From positions 62,001 through 126,000 of the forward strand of contig CAMNRO010000003.1 in NCBI GenBank assembly GCA_946553045.1: DNA of 64,000 nucleotides, in the 5' to 3' direction. Shown one piece after another: positions 34,814-42,941 of this stretch. Numbering within the stretch: the first letter of the stretch is position 1; every line of letters starts with the position of its first letter. The notes beneath the pieces are model-generated. The model saw only the letters and a list, made by a program, of their open reading frames with translations. It was not told the origin of the DNA and made no database searches. A program made the position numbers and the translations under genes. The DNA comes from an uncultured Porphyromonadaceae bacterium (GTDB lineage: Bacteria > Bacteroidota > Bacteroidia > Bacteroidales > Muribaculaceae).

Positions 34814-36265
34814 TTACACAGTGGCTGCGCCGCCGGTCGGGGGCTGTGCGAGACGCATACGGGCGTGAGCCTTGGCGTAACGCAGATAGAGGCAGGCAAC
34901 TTCCTGAATTACTACTGCGTCAGTGTTGCGAATACCGGCAGTCTTCAGGTCGAGGACATTACGGGCCCACGATACATGAGTCTTCTTCGAAAGATATTCG
35001 GGATCCATTGCGAAGCCGCAATCGCTCATACCGTTTGCGTCGAAAAGCTCGTGGTGGATAGTCAGCACTTCGCCGAAGTCAGTATCCCACGATTTGAATT
35101 TCAAGTTCCATACTTCTACGGTGTCTTTCAGACGGAATTTCTCACTCTTGATTTTCGAGAATGCCGACAACATATCGGAACCGCAGAAAAGAATTTTGCG
35201 CTTGTTGCCGATACCCGTGCCGACAAAGAGGTCTTTAGTGATGTCCACAAGGTTGTCGTCGGTAATTACGGCACATTTGGCGGTGTCGTCCCATACGCCT
35301 ACCTCGATGTCCTTACCGGCCATGTACCAAATGCCGCCGGTAAACCATGTGTTCATGCCCTCTTTGGCAACGTGTTTGATTACATTCTTTACGCCGAAAA
35401 GATAGGTGTTTTCCTGAGAGAGTCGCATATCGTAGATACCGTCTTCCTCAATGTCCGAGAAACTCCAATTTACTTCTTTGGCGGCAATCTTGTCAAAGGT
35501 CGACTGTTCTACCTGAATCATGAAGTTCTGACAATACTGCACTTCGGGCATAGGAATGTTGTTGAAGCGGCCAGTCTGCACATCAAGCTCTCCACAGGCT
35601 TTACCCATGCGCACGAGTGTAGTGCCGCTGGGAATGGCGGGTACGAGTGTGGCATAGCCGGTGGTCGCGTCCTTGTCGCCGTTCACGGCATAAACCGTTG
35701 GCATATTGGTGTCGGTACTCTTACCGCACACACACAGCACGAGGTCAGGCACATTGTCGCTGTCGGTGGGATAGGCAACACCCTTGTCGTCATACAAGCC
35801 TTTCACGCCAACAACGCGGATTGTGTCATCGAGTGTGAACATATTGGCATCGTCGACGGGCAGGGTAATCGACGCGCCGGAAGTCTGCGCCGTTACGGCT
35901 TTATTGGTCTTACATGAGATAGGTCGAGTGCCGACGCTGTAGTATTTGACTTCAAACGACTTGCACGACGAGGATTTTGCGTAGCGTGAAATCTGGTCGA
36001 TAGGCGTTGCCATAGGACGGATTTTGATGATACGCTTGTCGATGTCCTGCATGTAGAAGTTGGGGTCGCCGTCCTCGCGCCCCTGCGTCTCGGTCGCGAT
36101 ACCGTCAGTGCCACCTGTGCCGTCTGCACCGGCATTTACTTTACCTGCGTCGGGGAGGTCGCTGGCTGCGGCCATGTAAACCCCGGAGCTTGCCCCCGCA
36201 ACGAGGGCAATCATACTCAGCATGAAACTGAGCAGAAAACGAGTTGTCTTTTTAACTGTTTCCAT
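34814..36265 (-). CDS. putative major capsid protein
   Basis: 483-aa ORF downstream of a scaffold-like gene; NFYMQDIDKRIIKIRPMATPIDQISRYAKSSSCKSFEVKYYSVGTRP; hydrophobic N-terminus. Confidence 0.7.
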   Translation of the reverse strand: METVKKTTRFLLSFMLSMIALVAGASSGVYMAAASDLPDAGKVNAGADGTGGTDGIATETQGREDGDPNFYMQDIDKRIIKIRPMATPIDQISRYAKSSSCKSFEVKYYSVGTRPISCKTNKAVTAQTSGASITLPVDDANMFTLDDTIRVVGVKGLYDDKGVAYPTDSDNVPDLVLCVCGKSTDTNMPTVYAVNGDKDATTGYATLVPAIPSGTTLVRMGKACGELDVQTGRFNNIPMPEVQYCQNFMIQVEQSTFDKIAAKEVNWSFSDIEEDGIYDMRLSQENTYLFGVKNVIKHVAKEGMNTWFTGGIWYMAGKDIEVGVWDDTAKCAVITDDNLVDITKDLFVGTGIGNKRKILFCGSDMLSAFSKIKSEKFRLKDTVEVWNLKFKSWDTDFGEVLTIHHELFDANGMSDCGFAMDPEYLSKKTHVSWARNVLDLKTAGIRNTDAVVIQEVACLYLRYAKAHARMRLAQPPTGGAATV

Positions 36266-36304
36266 TGTGATTGTTGTTAAATTGGTTATTGATATTGGGT
36301 TGAA

Positions 36305-37096
36305 TTATCGTTTGATAGGTGTGCGCTTCTCGCCGCCACGTTCAAAGATGTTCATGTTGCCGTCGGCGTAGCGATCGATTGCACCCATATCGGGCATGGC
36401 CGGTTTACGACGACCGCCGCCGTTCTTGCCGTCGAGCTGTGCTGTACCGTCGCCGCGAGTGGGTTTGCGCAGGGTTTCGGTTACCTTTGCATTCTTGCCT
36501 CGCACTTCGCCTTCTTCTCCGGCTTGGGCAACGTCGTTGTCGTAGTTCTGCGCTTTGATAATCATTTCGATTGTTTCGGGCGAGAATTTGCCCATCATTG
36601 CGTCTTTGACTACGCCGATAAACCATGCCATAGCGTCGTCTATCTGCTCGTCGCTCAAGCCTTTCTCCTGTTGTGCTTTTTCGAGTAAGGTCAGTGACTC
36701 AATCAGGTTCGCGGAATACTCTTCTTCGTATTGCTTCTCTTTCGCAACACGCTCCATATATTCCTTGTTGGCCTCGGCGATGGCTTCCTGTTTTTCGGGG
36801 TCGTCGATAGCGTCTTTAATGTCGTCGCCATACAGGCGTATAAGAGCAACGGCAGGGTCGTCTCCGTCTTTCCACCCCATCATCAGCCGGGCTGAACGTG
36901 GGTCGGCTGTAAACATGTCCGAAAACTTGCCCTCGCGCTCCTTATAGCCTGCAAGCTCACTGTCGTATTGGTCGTAATCGTCGTTAATTCGGCCAAATAA
37001 TTGTTCATCGTCGTCGAATTGCTCGTCAGGGTATTTGCCCCTCAAACGCTCCAACGCCAAATCGCGCTTGCTCTTAACTGTTTCGGTTTCAGCCAT
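36305..37096 (-). CDS. putative scaffolding protein
   Basis: 263-aa charged helical protein immediately upstream of the capsid gene. Confidence 0.55.
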   Translation of the reverse strand: MAETETVKSKRDLALERLRGKYPDEQFDDDEQLFGRINDDYDQYDSELAGYKEREGKFSDMFTADPRSARLMMGWKDGDDPAVALIRLYGDDIKDAIDDPEKQEAIAEANKEYMERVAKEKQYEEEYSANLIESLTLLEKAQQEKGLSDEQIDDAMAWFIGVVKDAMMGKFSPETIEMIIKAQNYDNDVAQAGEEGEVRGKNAKVTETLRKPTRGDGTAQLDGKNGGGRRKPAMPDMGAIDRYADGNMNIFERGGEKRTPIKR

Positions 37097-37135
37097 AATG
37101 GATTGGGTTTAAGTTGTTGTTATTATTTTCCTCCG

Positions 37136-37143
37136 CAAATATA
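37136..37143 (-). promoter_or_regulatory. candidate Bacteroidetes -7 box (TATATTTG on - strand)
   Basis: TAnnTTTG match about 40 bp upstream of the scaffold-like start in a divergent intergenic region. Confidence 0.45.
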
Positions 37144-37234
37144 CATTCTAATGTATCCGGGTGGCTTTTATCTTTTACCCCTTGTTGGCTAAATTTACAA
37201 GTATAAAGAGTCAAATGGCAGAACCAATTTTGCA

Positions 37235-37666
37235 ATGAAAAACGTTGGCAGCAAAAGCGAATATCACAGGGAAAGGACGCGAGATTTACTACGGGCATAT
37301 TTCAGGTATCTGAGAAAGTGCAAACACGTCTCTATGCCCGATGTTTTTAAAAACATCGTAGACATGCCGGCCTCCCGCTTTTGGGTGTCTACGCCGCGTG
37401 CAGCAGTGGTAATTGCCAGTATCAGGCGTGGCGACAAATTGCACTACATGAGGCCAAACAAACGTGAAATGTTTTTCGAGATATACCGGAGAGTCGTAAA
37501 TCTGAGTCTCAAATACTCCGATTGGTCCATGCCAAAGCTGATTGAAACTGTAATCGCACAACCGGCCCCTAAATTCTATTTAGCTCCCGGAAGTGCGCGT
37601 GTCCTAATTCTTAAAGCGAGAAAACAATGGTTTGCGGAAAAATCGAAAAGACTGCGGGGTTGTTAA
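37235..37666 (+). CDS. hypothetical protein with internal duplication
   Basis: MPDVFKNIVDMPASRFWVSTPRAAVVIASIRRGD and MPKLIETVIAQPAPKFYLAPGSARVLILKARKQW. Confidence 0.6.
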   Translation: MKNVGSKSEYHRERTRDLLRAYFRYLRKCKHVSMPDVFKNIVDMPASRFWVSTPRAAVVIASIRRGDKLHYMRPNKREMFFEIYRRVVNLSLKYSDWSMPKLIETVIAQPAPKFYLAPGSARVLILKARKQWFAEKSKRLRGC

Positions 37667-38124
37667 TCGCAGCTTACGTCCTTGCGTCAGCACTTATATA
37701 TGTGCCGGATTGGAACGTAGTCGGTGCTACTGCTGACTGCGGCATACTTCAGCGGCTTGGCTATTCTTTCTTCCATGCGTCATTGCTACATGCGTCAATA
37801 AATGCTTGGTGTTTCATTTCTATACTTTTCCTCTACAACGTGACATGGTGGCGTATGGCCGTAGCTTATGCAATAGCCGTAGCTGCTCCTGACTTTGTTT
37901 TGTCAACAATGCCTACTGTTGGACTTTCGGCAGTTTGTTTTGCCTTGCTCGGCTCGATCGCTTTTCAGGCGAAACGCAAAATATATTACAATGGCTGTAT
38001 GGCATTGTATATCGCTCTCGGTTTTATGTTTCCACTCGTAAATGGGTGGCTTCATTTTTACAGTTATGTAGCCGGGCTGTTTGTCGGCTTCCTTAATATG
38101 CCAATACCATGCAGAAGGAAGTAA
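37627..38124 (+). CDS. rhomboid-like six-TM membrane protein
   Basis: FFHASLLHASIN (HxxxxHxxxN), TVGLSAVCFALLG (rhomboid serine loop), YVAGLFVGF TM6. Confidence 0.7.
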   Translation: MVCGKIEKTAGLLIAAYVLASALIYVPDWNVVGATADCGILQRLGYSFFHASLLHASINAWCFISILFLYNVTWWRMAVAYAIAVAAPDFVLSTMPTVGLSAVCFALLGSIAFQAKRKIYYNGCMALYIALGFMFPLVNGWLHFYSYVAGLFVGFLNMPIPCRRK

Positions 38125-40217
38125 CACAAATACTCAAAATCAATCAGGAGCGGTTGGATGAAATTCACGCTCCGTTTAATCCTATAACCGGCAAAGGGTC
38201 GGTCGGCACTCGCTTCGAGTGTGTGATTGAAGACTTCCCGATAAAACGCCAATGGCTACCGGAAGCAATGCGCAAAACCCCACTTGTGCGACGGCTTCTG
38301 GCCGCTGGCTCTATCGAGACGTTCTTATGTGATACTCTCGGCGTAGAATATGACGATGAAGAAGAATATGAGGCTGACCGCCTGAAAGTCGTTGAACAGT
38401 TTGTGCGTATACGTTCCCGACATGACTTTCCGTTTTGGGCAGCAACGTATGTTTGGATTAAGAATAAGGGCGGCGGCGAGGATGTGCTGTTTCGCCTTAC
38501 AAGACCACAGCGTCGTTTTGTAGAGCGTCTTGAAGAAAAACGTCTTGCCGGTAAGCCCATTCGTCTTATCCTTTTGAAAGCTCGACAGTGGGGCGGCTCT
38601 ACAACGTCGCAGCTGTATATGGCATGGTTGCAGCTCGTTCATCGAGTCGGCCTCAACTCGCTAATTATCGCACACCAAACATCAGGTTCGGACGAAATCC
38701 GTGATATGTTCAATCGTATGCTCGACCGATACCCGGTGGAAATGCTCTATAAGCTGGGGGCTGACTATGACGACAACGAACCTAAACTTGTCGGGGTCGG
38801 TATGTCGGGCCTTATTCATGCCGTACCACAGCGCAACTGCAAAATCAAGATTGGCACAGCTAAAAATCCCGACTCGTGTCGTGGCGGAGACTACAATCTC
38901 GTTCACTGTTCCGAGGTCGGTATATGGGAGAAGACCGAAAAGAAATCGCCTGAAGATATTGTGCGCTCGGCCTGTTCGGGTGTACTTTATAAGCCCTATA
39001 CCATGATTGTTTATGAGTCAACCGCCAATGGTACGGGCAATTTCTTTCAGGTTGAATACGACGCAGCCAAGAAAGGAAAGTCGCAATTTGAAGCAATGTT
39101 TGTCTCGTGGTTCGATATTGAGCAATATTCACTCGATTTTGAAAGCGAAGCCGAAAAACAAGAGTTTGCCGGGTGGCTGTATGACAATCGGGAGAATGGC
39201 AATGCCACTTCGGAGCGTGAGGAGTGCGGCCGTTATCTTTGGTGGTTGTGGGAAAAGGGCGCGACGCTTGAGGCTATAAATTGGTATATCCGTGAACGTG
39301 CCAAGTCTAATGAACACGCTATTATGGCTTCGGAATATCCGTCCGATGATGTAGAGGCATTCGTTCATTCCGGCACTCGTGTATTCGACAAATACCGTGT
39401 CGAGGCGTTGAAGTCTACATGCAAGCCACCCTCTCAAATTGGCGACGTATATGCTGACTTCGACGAGGGCAAAAAGGCGTTACAAAATTTGCGCTTCCGT
39501 GAGGATCGGCAGGGCTTGTTGTGGGTATGGGCGCAACCCGAAATAGACCCGGAAGAAAAAGTGACTAATCGCTACCTTACTGTTGTCGATGTCGGCGGCC
39601 GCTCTCATAAGGCCGACTGGTCGGTAATCGTTGTCTTCGACCGCCTGTTTATGGCCGAGGGTGGCAAGCCTGTTGTTGTGGCTCAATGGTATGGTCATAT
39701 CGACATAGACCTCTTGGCATGGAAAGCTGCGCAGATTGCAGCTTACTATGATAATTCATTGCTCGTTATTGAGAGCAATACTCTCGAAACGCACGATAAA
39801 GAGCGTAATGTCGACGGCGACCAATCACAATTTATTCTTAATCAGGTCAAGGACGTTTACCCAAACCTTTATGAGCGTAAGCAACCCGAAGAAGCGATTG
39901 TCGAAGGTGCGCCTAAAAGATACGGCTTCCATACCAACATCGCCACAAAGCCGATGATTATCTCAACACTCGTTAAGGTTATTCGTGAGGCTATGTATGT
40001 CGAGCGCGACGAGCGTTGTCTTGCAGAGTATAACTTCTACGAGAAGCGTAAAAACGGCAGTTTCGGAGCTATCGTAGGCAAGCATGACGACTTGTTGATG
40101 ACACGCGCCATTGGCTTGCACATCTGCTTCTACGAAATGGATATGCCTAAAATCATACCTGTGCAAAAGAAATATAACCGTGGCCGTCGGAAACCAATAT
40201 CTGCCGCCACTTTCTAA
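38109..40217 (+). CDS. terminase large subunit
   Basis: LLKARQWGGSTTSQLYMAW Walker-A-like; TVVDVGGRSHKADWSVIVVFD nuclease motif; KHDDLLMTRAIGLHI. Confidence 0.9.
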   Translation: MQKEVTQILKINQERLDEIHAPFNPITGKGSVGTRFECVIEDFPIKRQWLPEAMRKTPLVRRLLAAGSIETFLCDTLGVEYDDEEEYEADRLKVVEQFVRIRSRHDFPFWAATYVWIKNKGGGEDVLFRLTRPQRRFVERLEEKRLAGKPIRLILLKARQWGGSTTSQLYMAWLQLVHRVGLNSLIIAHQTSGSDEIRDMFNRMLDRYPVEMLYKLGADYDDNEPKLVGVGMSGLIHAVPQRNCKIKIGTAKNPDSCRGGDYNLVHCSEVGIWEKTEKKSPEDIVRSACSGVLYKPYTMIVYESTANGTGNFFQVEYDAAKKGKSQFEAMFVSWFDIEQYSLDFESEAEKQEFAGWLYDNRENGNATSEREECGRYLWWLWEKGATLEAINWYIRERAKSNEHAIMASEYPSDDVEAFVHSGTRVFDKYRVEALKSTCKPPSQIGDVYADFDEGKKALQNLRFREDRQGLLWVWAQPEIDPEEKVTNRYLTVVDVGGRSHKADWSVIVVFDRLFMAEGGKPVVVAQWYGHIDIDLLAWKAAQIAAYYDNSLLVIESNTLETHDKERNVDGDQSQFILNQVKDVYPNLYERKQPEEAIVEGAPKRYGFHTNIATKPMIISTLVKVIREAMYVERDERCLAEYNFYEKRKNGSFGAIVGKHDDLLMTRAIGLHICFYEMDMPKIIPVQKKYNRGRRKPISAATF

Positions 40218-40252
40218 TAACTCACTCTATCTAATAACTCACACTAAACGAT

Positions 40253-40612
40253 ATGAACATCTTTAGAAAATTCAAAGCAAGCCTCCGACTCCGTGAGGCA
40301 ATTAAGATGGCCGACAAGGCACATCGTGAAACAGGACACCGCTACTACGTCATGCCCCAGCATGGCAGTGGCGGCAAGAAGCTCGTCATAATGGACCGCT
40401 ACAACTTCCGTCGTCTCAAGATGAAGCACTACATTCATCGAGAGGCTCGTGTCTTCGACCTCGTGCGAGAGTGCTTCTACTGCACCGGCTACAGCGACGG
40501 CAATCAGTTCCTCGCGCCCGAAGACCGCAAGAAGAAAGTAATCCAATACTTCGCATGGGTCGAGGCCGACCGCAGAGCGACAAAAGCTCGTCGGAAGAAT
40601 GGGAAAGTATAG
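40253..40612 (+). CDS. hypothetical protein
   Basis: 119-aa ORF. Confidence 0.65.
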   Translation: MNIFRKFKASLRLREAIKMADKAHRETGHRYYVMPQHGSGGKKLVIMDRYNFRRLKMKHYIHREARVFDLVRECFYCTGYSDGNQFLAPEDRKKKVIQYFAWVEADRRATKARRKNGKV

Positions 40613-40829
40613 CGTCGGTTATCATGGCCCGAAAATAGGTCGAGACTTACAGGGTATTGCTACGCTCACGCACGACCCTGTCGCAATAGATAATCTACGG
40701 CATGAGCAAAACTCACAAGCGGACAATGAACTTGACAAGGTATGGAGCGGAGCCGCTGCCGACATAGAGAAAGTGAAACAAGTAATATTAGAAGCTACGG
40801 GCATTCCTAAAGAAGCTTTTGAAAATTAA
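40599..40829 (+). CDS. hypothetical protein
   Basis: 76-aa ORF overlapping the previous one. Confidence 0.5.
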   Translation: MGKYSVGYHGPKIGRDLQGIATLTHDPVAIDNLRHEQNSQADNELDKVWSGAAADIEKVKQVILEATGIPKEAFEN

Positions 40830-40870
40830 ACACGAGGGCGAGTTTCCGTAATGGTTTCTCGCTCTCGTGT
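40830..40870. terminator. Bidirectional terminator between convergent genes
   Basis: ACACGAGGGCGAG...CTCGCTCTCGTGT inverted repeat flanked by A/T. Confidence 0.75.
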
Positions 40871-40887
40871 TATTTTAGAGGAATTGC

Positions 40888-42861
40888 TTACGCCGCCATG
40901 GGTTGGGGGTTCATAAGCATTTGACGTGCGGCCTGAACATTCTGCATATTTGCTCCGGCCTGTACTTGCTGTTGTAACTGCGGCGACATGGCTTCCGGCA
41001 CCTGACCCTGTTCGAGTTGTTCCTTTTGACTGCGGATAGACTGCAATAGGTCGTCGGCAAATGGGAAGTCGCCGTGCTCCAGAAGCTGCTCGACCGAAAT
41101 TGCCTGTGCTTGCCACAACTGCATGAGTATGTCGTTGGCCATTTGTCGGAATGCCGGGGTGTTGGTGCTTTCGACAATAGAGAGGTCGAAGTCGACGTCG
41201 CGTATAGTTTTGGGGTCGTATTCAACCCATGCGTTTTTACCAACAATATTGAATATGCGCTTTGTGTCATAGAACTGTTGCATATTCTTCACGTCCTTTA
41301 TCGCGCCGTCCTTGACAAAGTAGCTGAAGCTGTCGAGCAAGTCAAGCAACGATGTTGTGGCGTTTTGCGTCTGCTGGTTGTAGAGTGCTGCGCTTTGATT
41401 GGCATATCCGGGCTTACCCTGCAATGCGCCGTTCACACCTGAAATGTCTTCAAAGAATTTCAGCTGTAGGTTCAGCAATTCAGTAATACCAATTTGCGTC
41501 GAGTTGTTGGCAATCTGCTGTGGAACGGCAACACCCGGTTTGGGCTTATAGTAGACAATACCGTCAAACTTGCCCCATTCTTCGGCAATATCGTCCATGC
41601 TCATATTGTCAGGCTCACAGCCCTCAGGGAACAGGAGTACGCCTTTTGCGCTTGCCCTCATGATGAAGTCGTAGAGCGTGATGAGGCGGTTGGTGTATCG
41701 TTGTTGGTCGATTACGTCTGCAACAAAACTGTGTATCTCGCCGTCGATGAAAGGGTATGCCTTGAACACATAGGGATGGCTCTTGTGTTCGTATGGTGTT
41801 TCGCCCTCTTTCAGTATGTGGCCGAATGGAGTCAGGTAATAATAGTACCAATAGTGGTCTATCATCCACGTTGCTTTTATGAGCGGAATTTCATCGTCAG
41901 GCATACCGGCCGCACGACCTCGCATAAGACGCTCTTTGTTTATAGAGCCGACCATTTCTTCGTAGTCCTCAACGTCGATTTTGTAGACGTCGCCATTGTT
42001 CAGGTCGTGGCAACGGTAACGGGGCTTGGCTTCCTTACGCCACACTTCTATAACCCTGCAACGTGTGGGGTCGCTCGTAAACAGGAAATCGAAATTTTCA
42101 AGACGTGAGTATCCGAACCGATAGGCGTAGTTGGCGATGTATTGTTTGTTGTGAGCAAAGGTGTATATTTCTCTGAAGCGTCGGTAGTCTTCCGGGCTTT
42201 CGGCAAACTGAGCACATAGCGTCTCAAAAGAAACATCGTGTACTTCGCCGAGACAAGATACATCCCAGCCTCGGAAATCGCGCATATTGTTGTCGATAAA
42301 GAAATTGTTGGGATTAACATAGTCAGTCCAACAGTCCATTTTCTCGTTACGCCAACTATACGACTTCCGATGTACGATTAAACCGCCAATCAAAAATTCT
42401 TCCATGGTTCGGGCATAAACCTCAGTCATGCGGTTTAGCTGCATATTGCACTGCAAGATTGTGGTCATTGTCTCGCCAAGTTTCTGCTCGTCGCGGTCTC
42501 GTGCATAACACGTCGGCTCTTTAGCCTGACTTCGGTATACACCCAGCACATTCCGCACAAGGCGGCGTATTAGGTTATTCTTCAGCGGAACGTTGCCCTG
42601 CTTGCCGATGTATTCTTCCTCGGTCATGGTGCAACCGTCCACCTCGATGATGTCTTTCCATTGGTCGCCGTAGCAATAGCGTTTATTGCGCTGGCGATCG
42701 CGACGGAATTGGTCCATGTTGTTCCAATGGTGTTGTGCTTCCATAAGCACGTCAAACGCTCTCCTGTCGCCTCGCCGCTTTGATGTGGCAACAGTGTCCA
42801 TGTCGTCCTCAATCTCACGAGGACGGACACGGCTCATTCTATGTAGTTTGTCCTTTGCCAT
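40888..42861 (-). CDS. portal protein
   Basis: 657-aa ORF; KNNLIRRLVRNVLGVYRSQAKEPTCYARDRDEQKLGE..., ISGVNGALQGKPGYANQSAALYNQQTQNATTSLLDLLDSF. Confidence 0.85.
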   Translation of the reverse strand: MAKDKLHRMSRVRPREIEDDMDTVATSKRRGDRRAFDVLMEAQHHWNNMDQFRRDRQRNKRYCYGDQWKDIIEVDGCTMTEEEYIGKQGNVPLKNNLIRRLVRNVLGVYRSQAKEPTCYARDRDEQKLGETMTTILQCNMQLNRMTEVYARTMEEFLIGGLIVHRKSYSWRNEKMDCWTDYVNPNNFFIDNNMRDFRGWDVSCLGEVHDVSFETLCAQFAESPEDYRRFREIYTFAHNKQYIANYAYRFGYSRLENFDFLFTSDPTRCRVIEVWRKEAKPRYRCHDLNNGDVYKIDVEDYEEMVGSINKERLMRGRAAGMPDDEIPLIKATWMIDHYWYYYYLTPFGHILKEGETPYEHKSHPYVFKAYPFIDGEIHSFVADVIDQQRYTNRLITLYDFIMRASAKGVLLFPEGCEPDNMSMDDIAEEWGKFDGIVYYKPKPGVAVPQQIANNSTQIGITELLNLQLKFFEDISGVNGALQGKPGYANQSAALYNQQTQNATTSLLDLLDSFSYFVKDGAIKDVKNMQQFYDTKRIFNIVGKNAWVEYDPKTIRDVDFDLSIVESTNTPAFRQMANDILMQLWQAQAISVEQLLEHGDFPFADDLLQSIRSQKEQLEQGQVPEAMSPQLQQQVQAGANMQNVQAARQMLMNPQPMAA

Positions 42862-42877
42862 ACTTTGTTTCTGCTAT

Positions 42878-42913
42878 GCAGCTTTAGCTGCGGTTTGCCC
42901 GAGGGCAAAGATA
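42878..42913 (-). promoter_or_regulatory. candidate promoter with two palindromes
   Basis: TATCTTTG (- strand) at 42906-42913; palindromes GCAGCTTTAGCTGC (42878-42891) and TTTGCCCGAGGGCAAA (42894-42909). Confidence 0.4.
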
Positions 42914-42941
42914 CTGAATATCCTTGCCCCCGGATTGTTAA

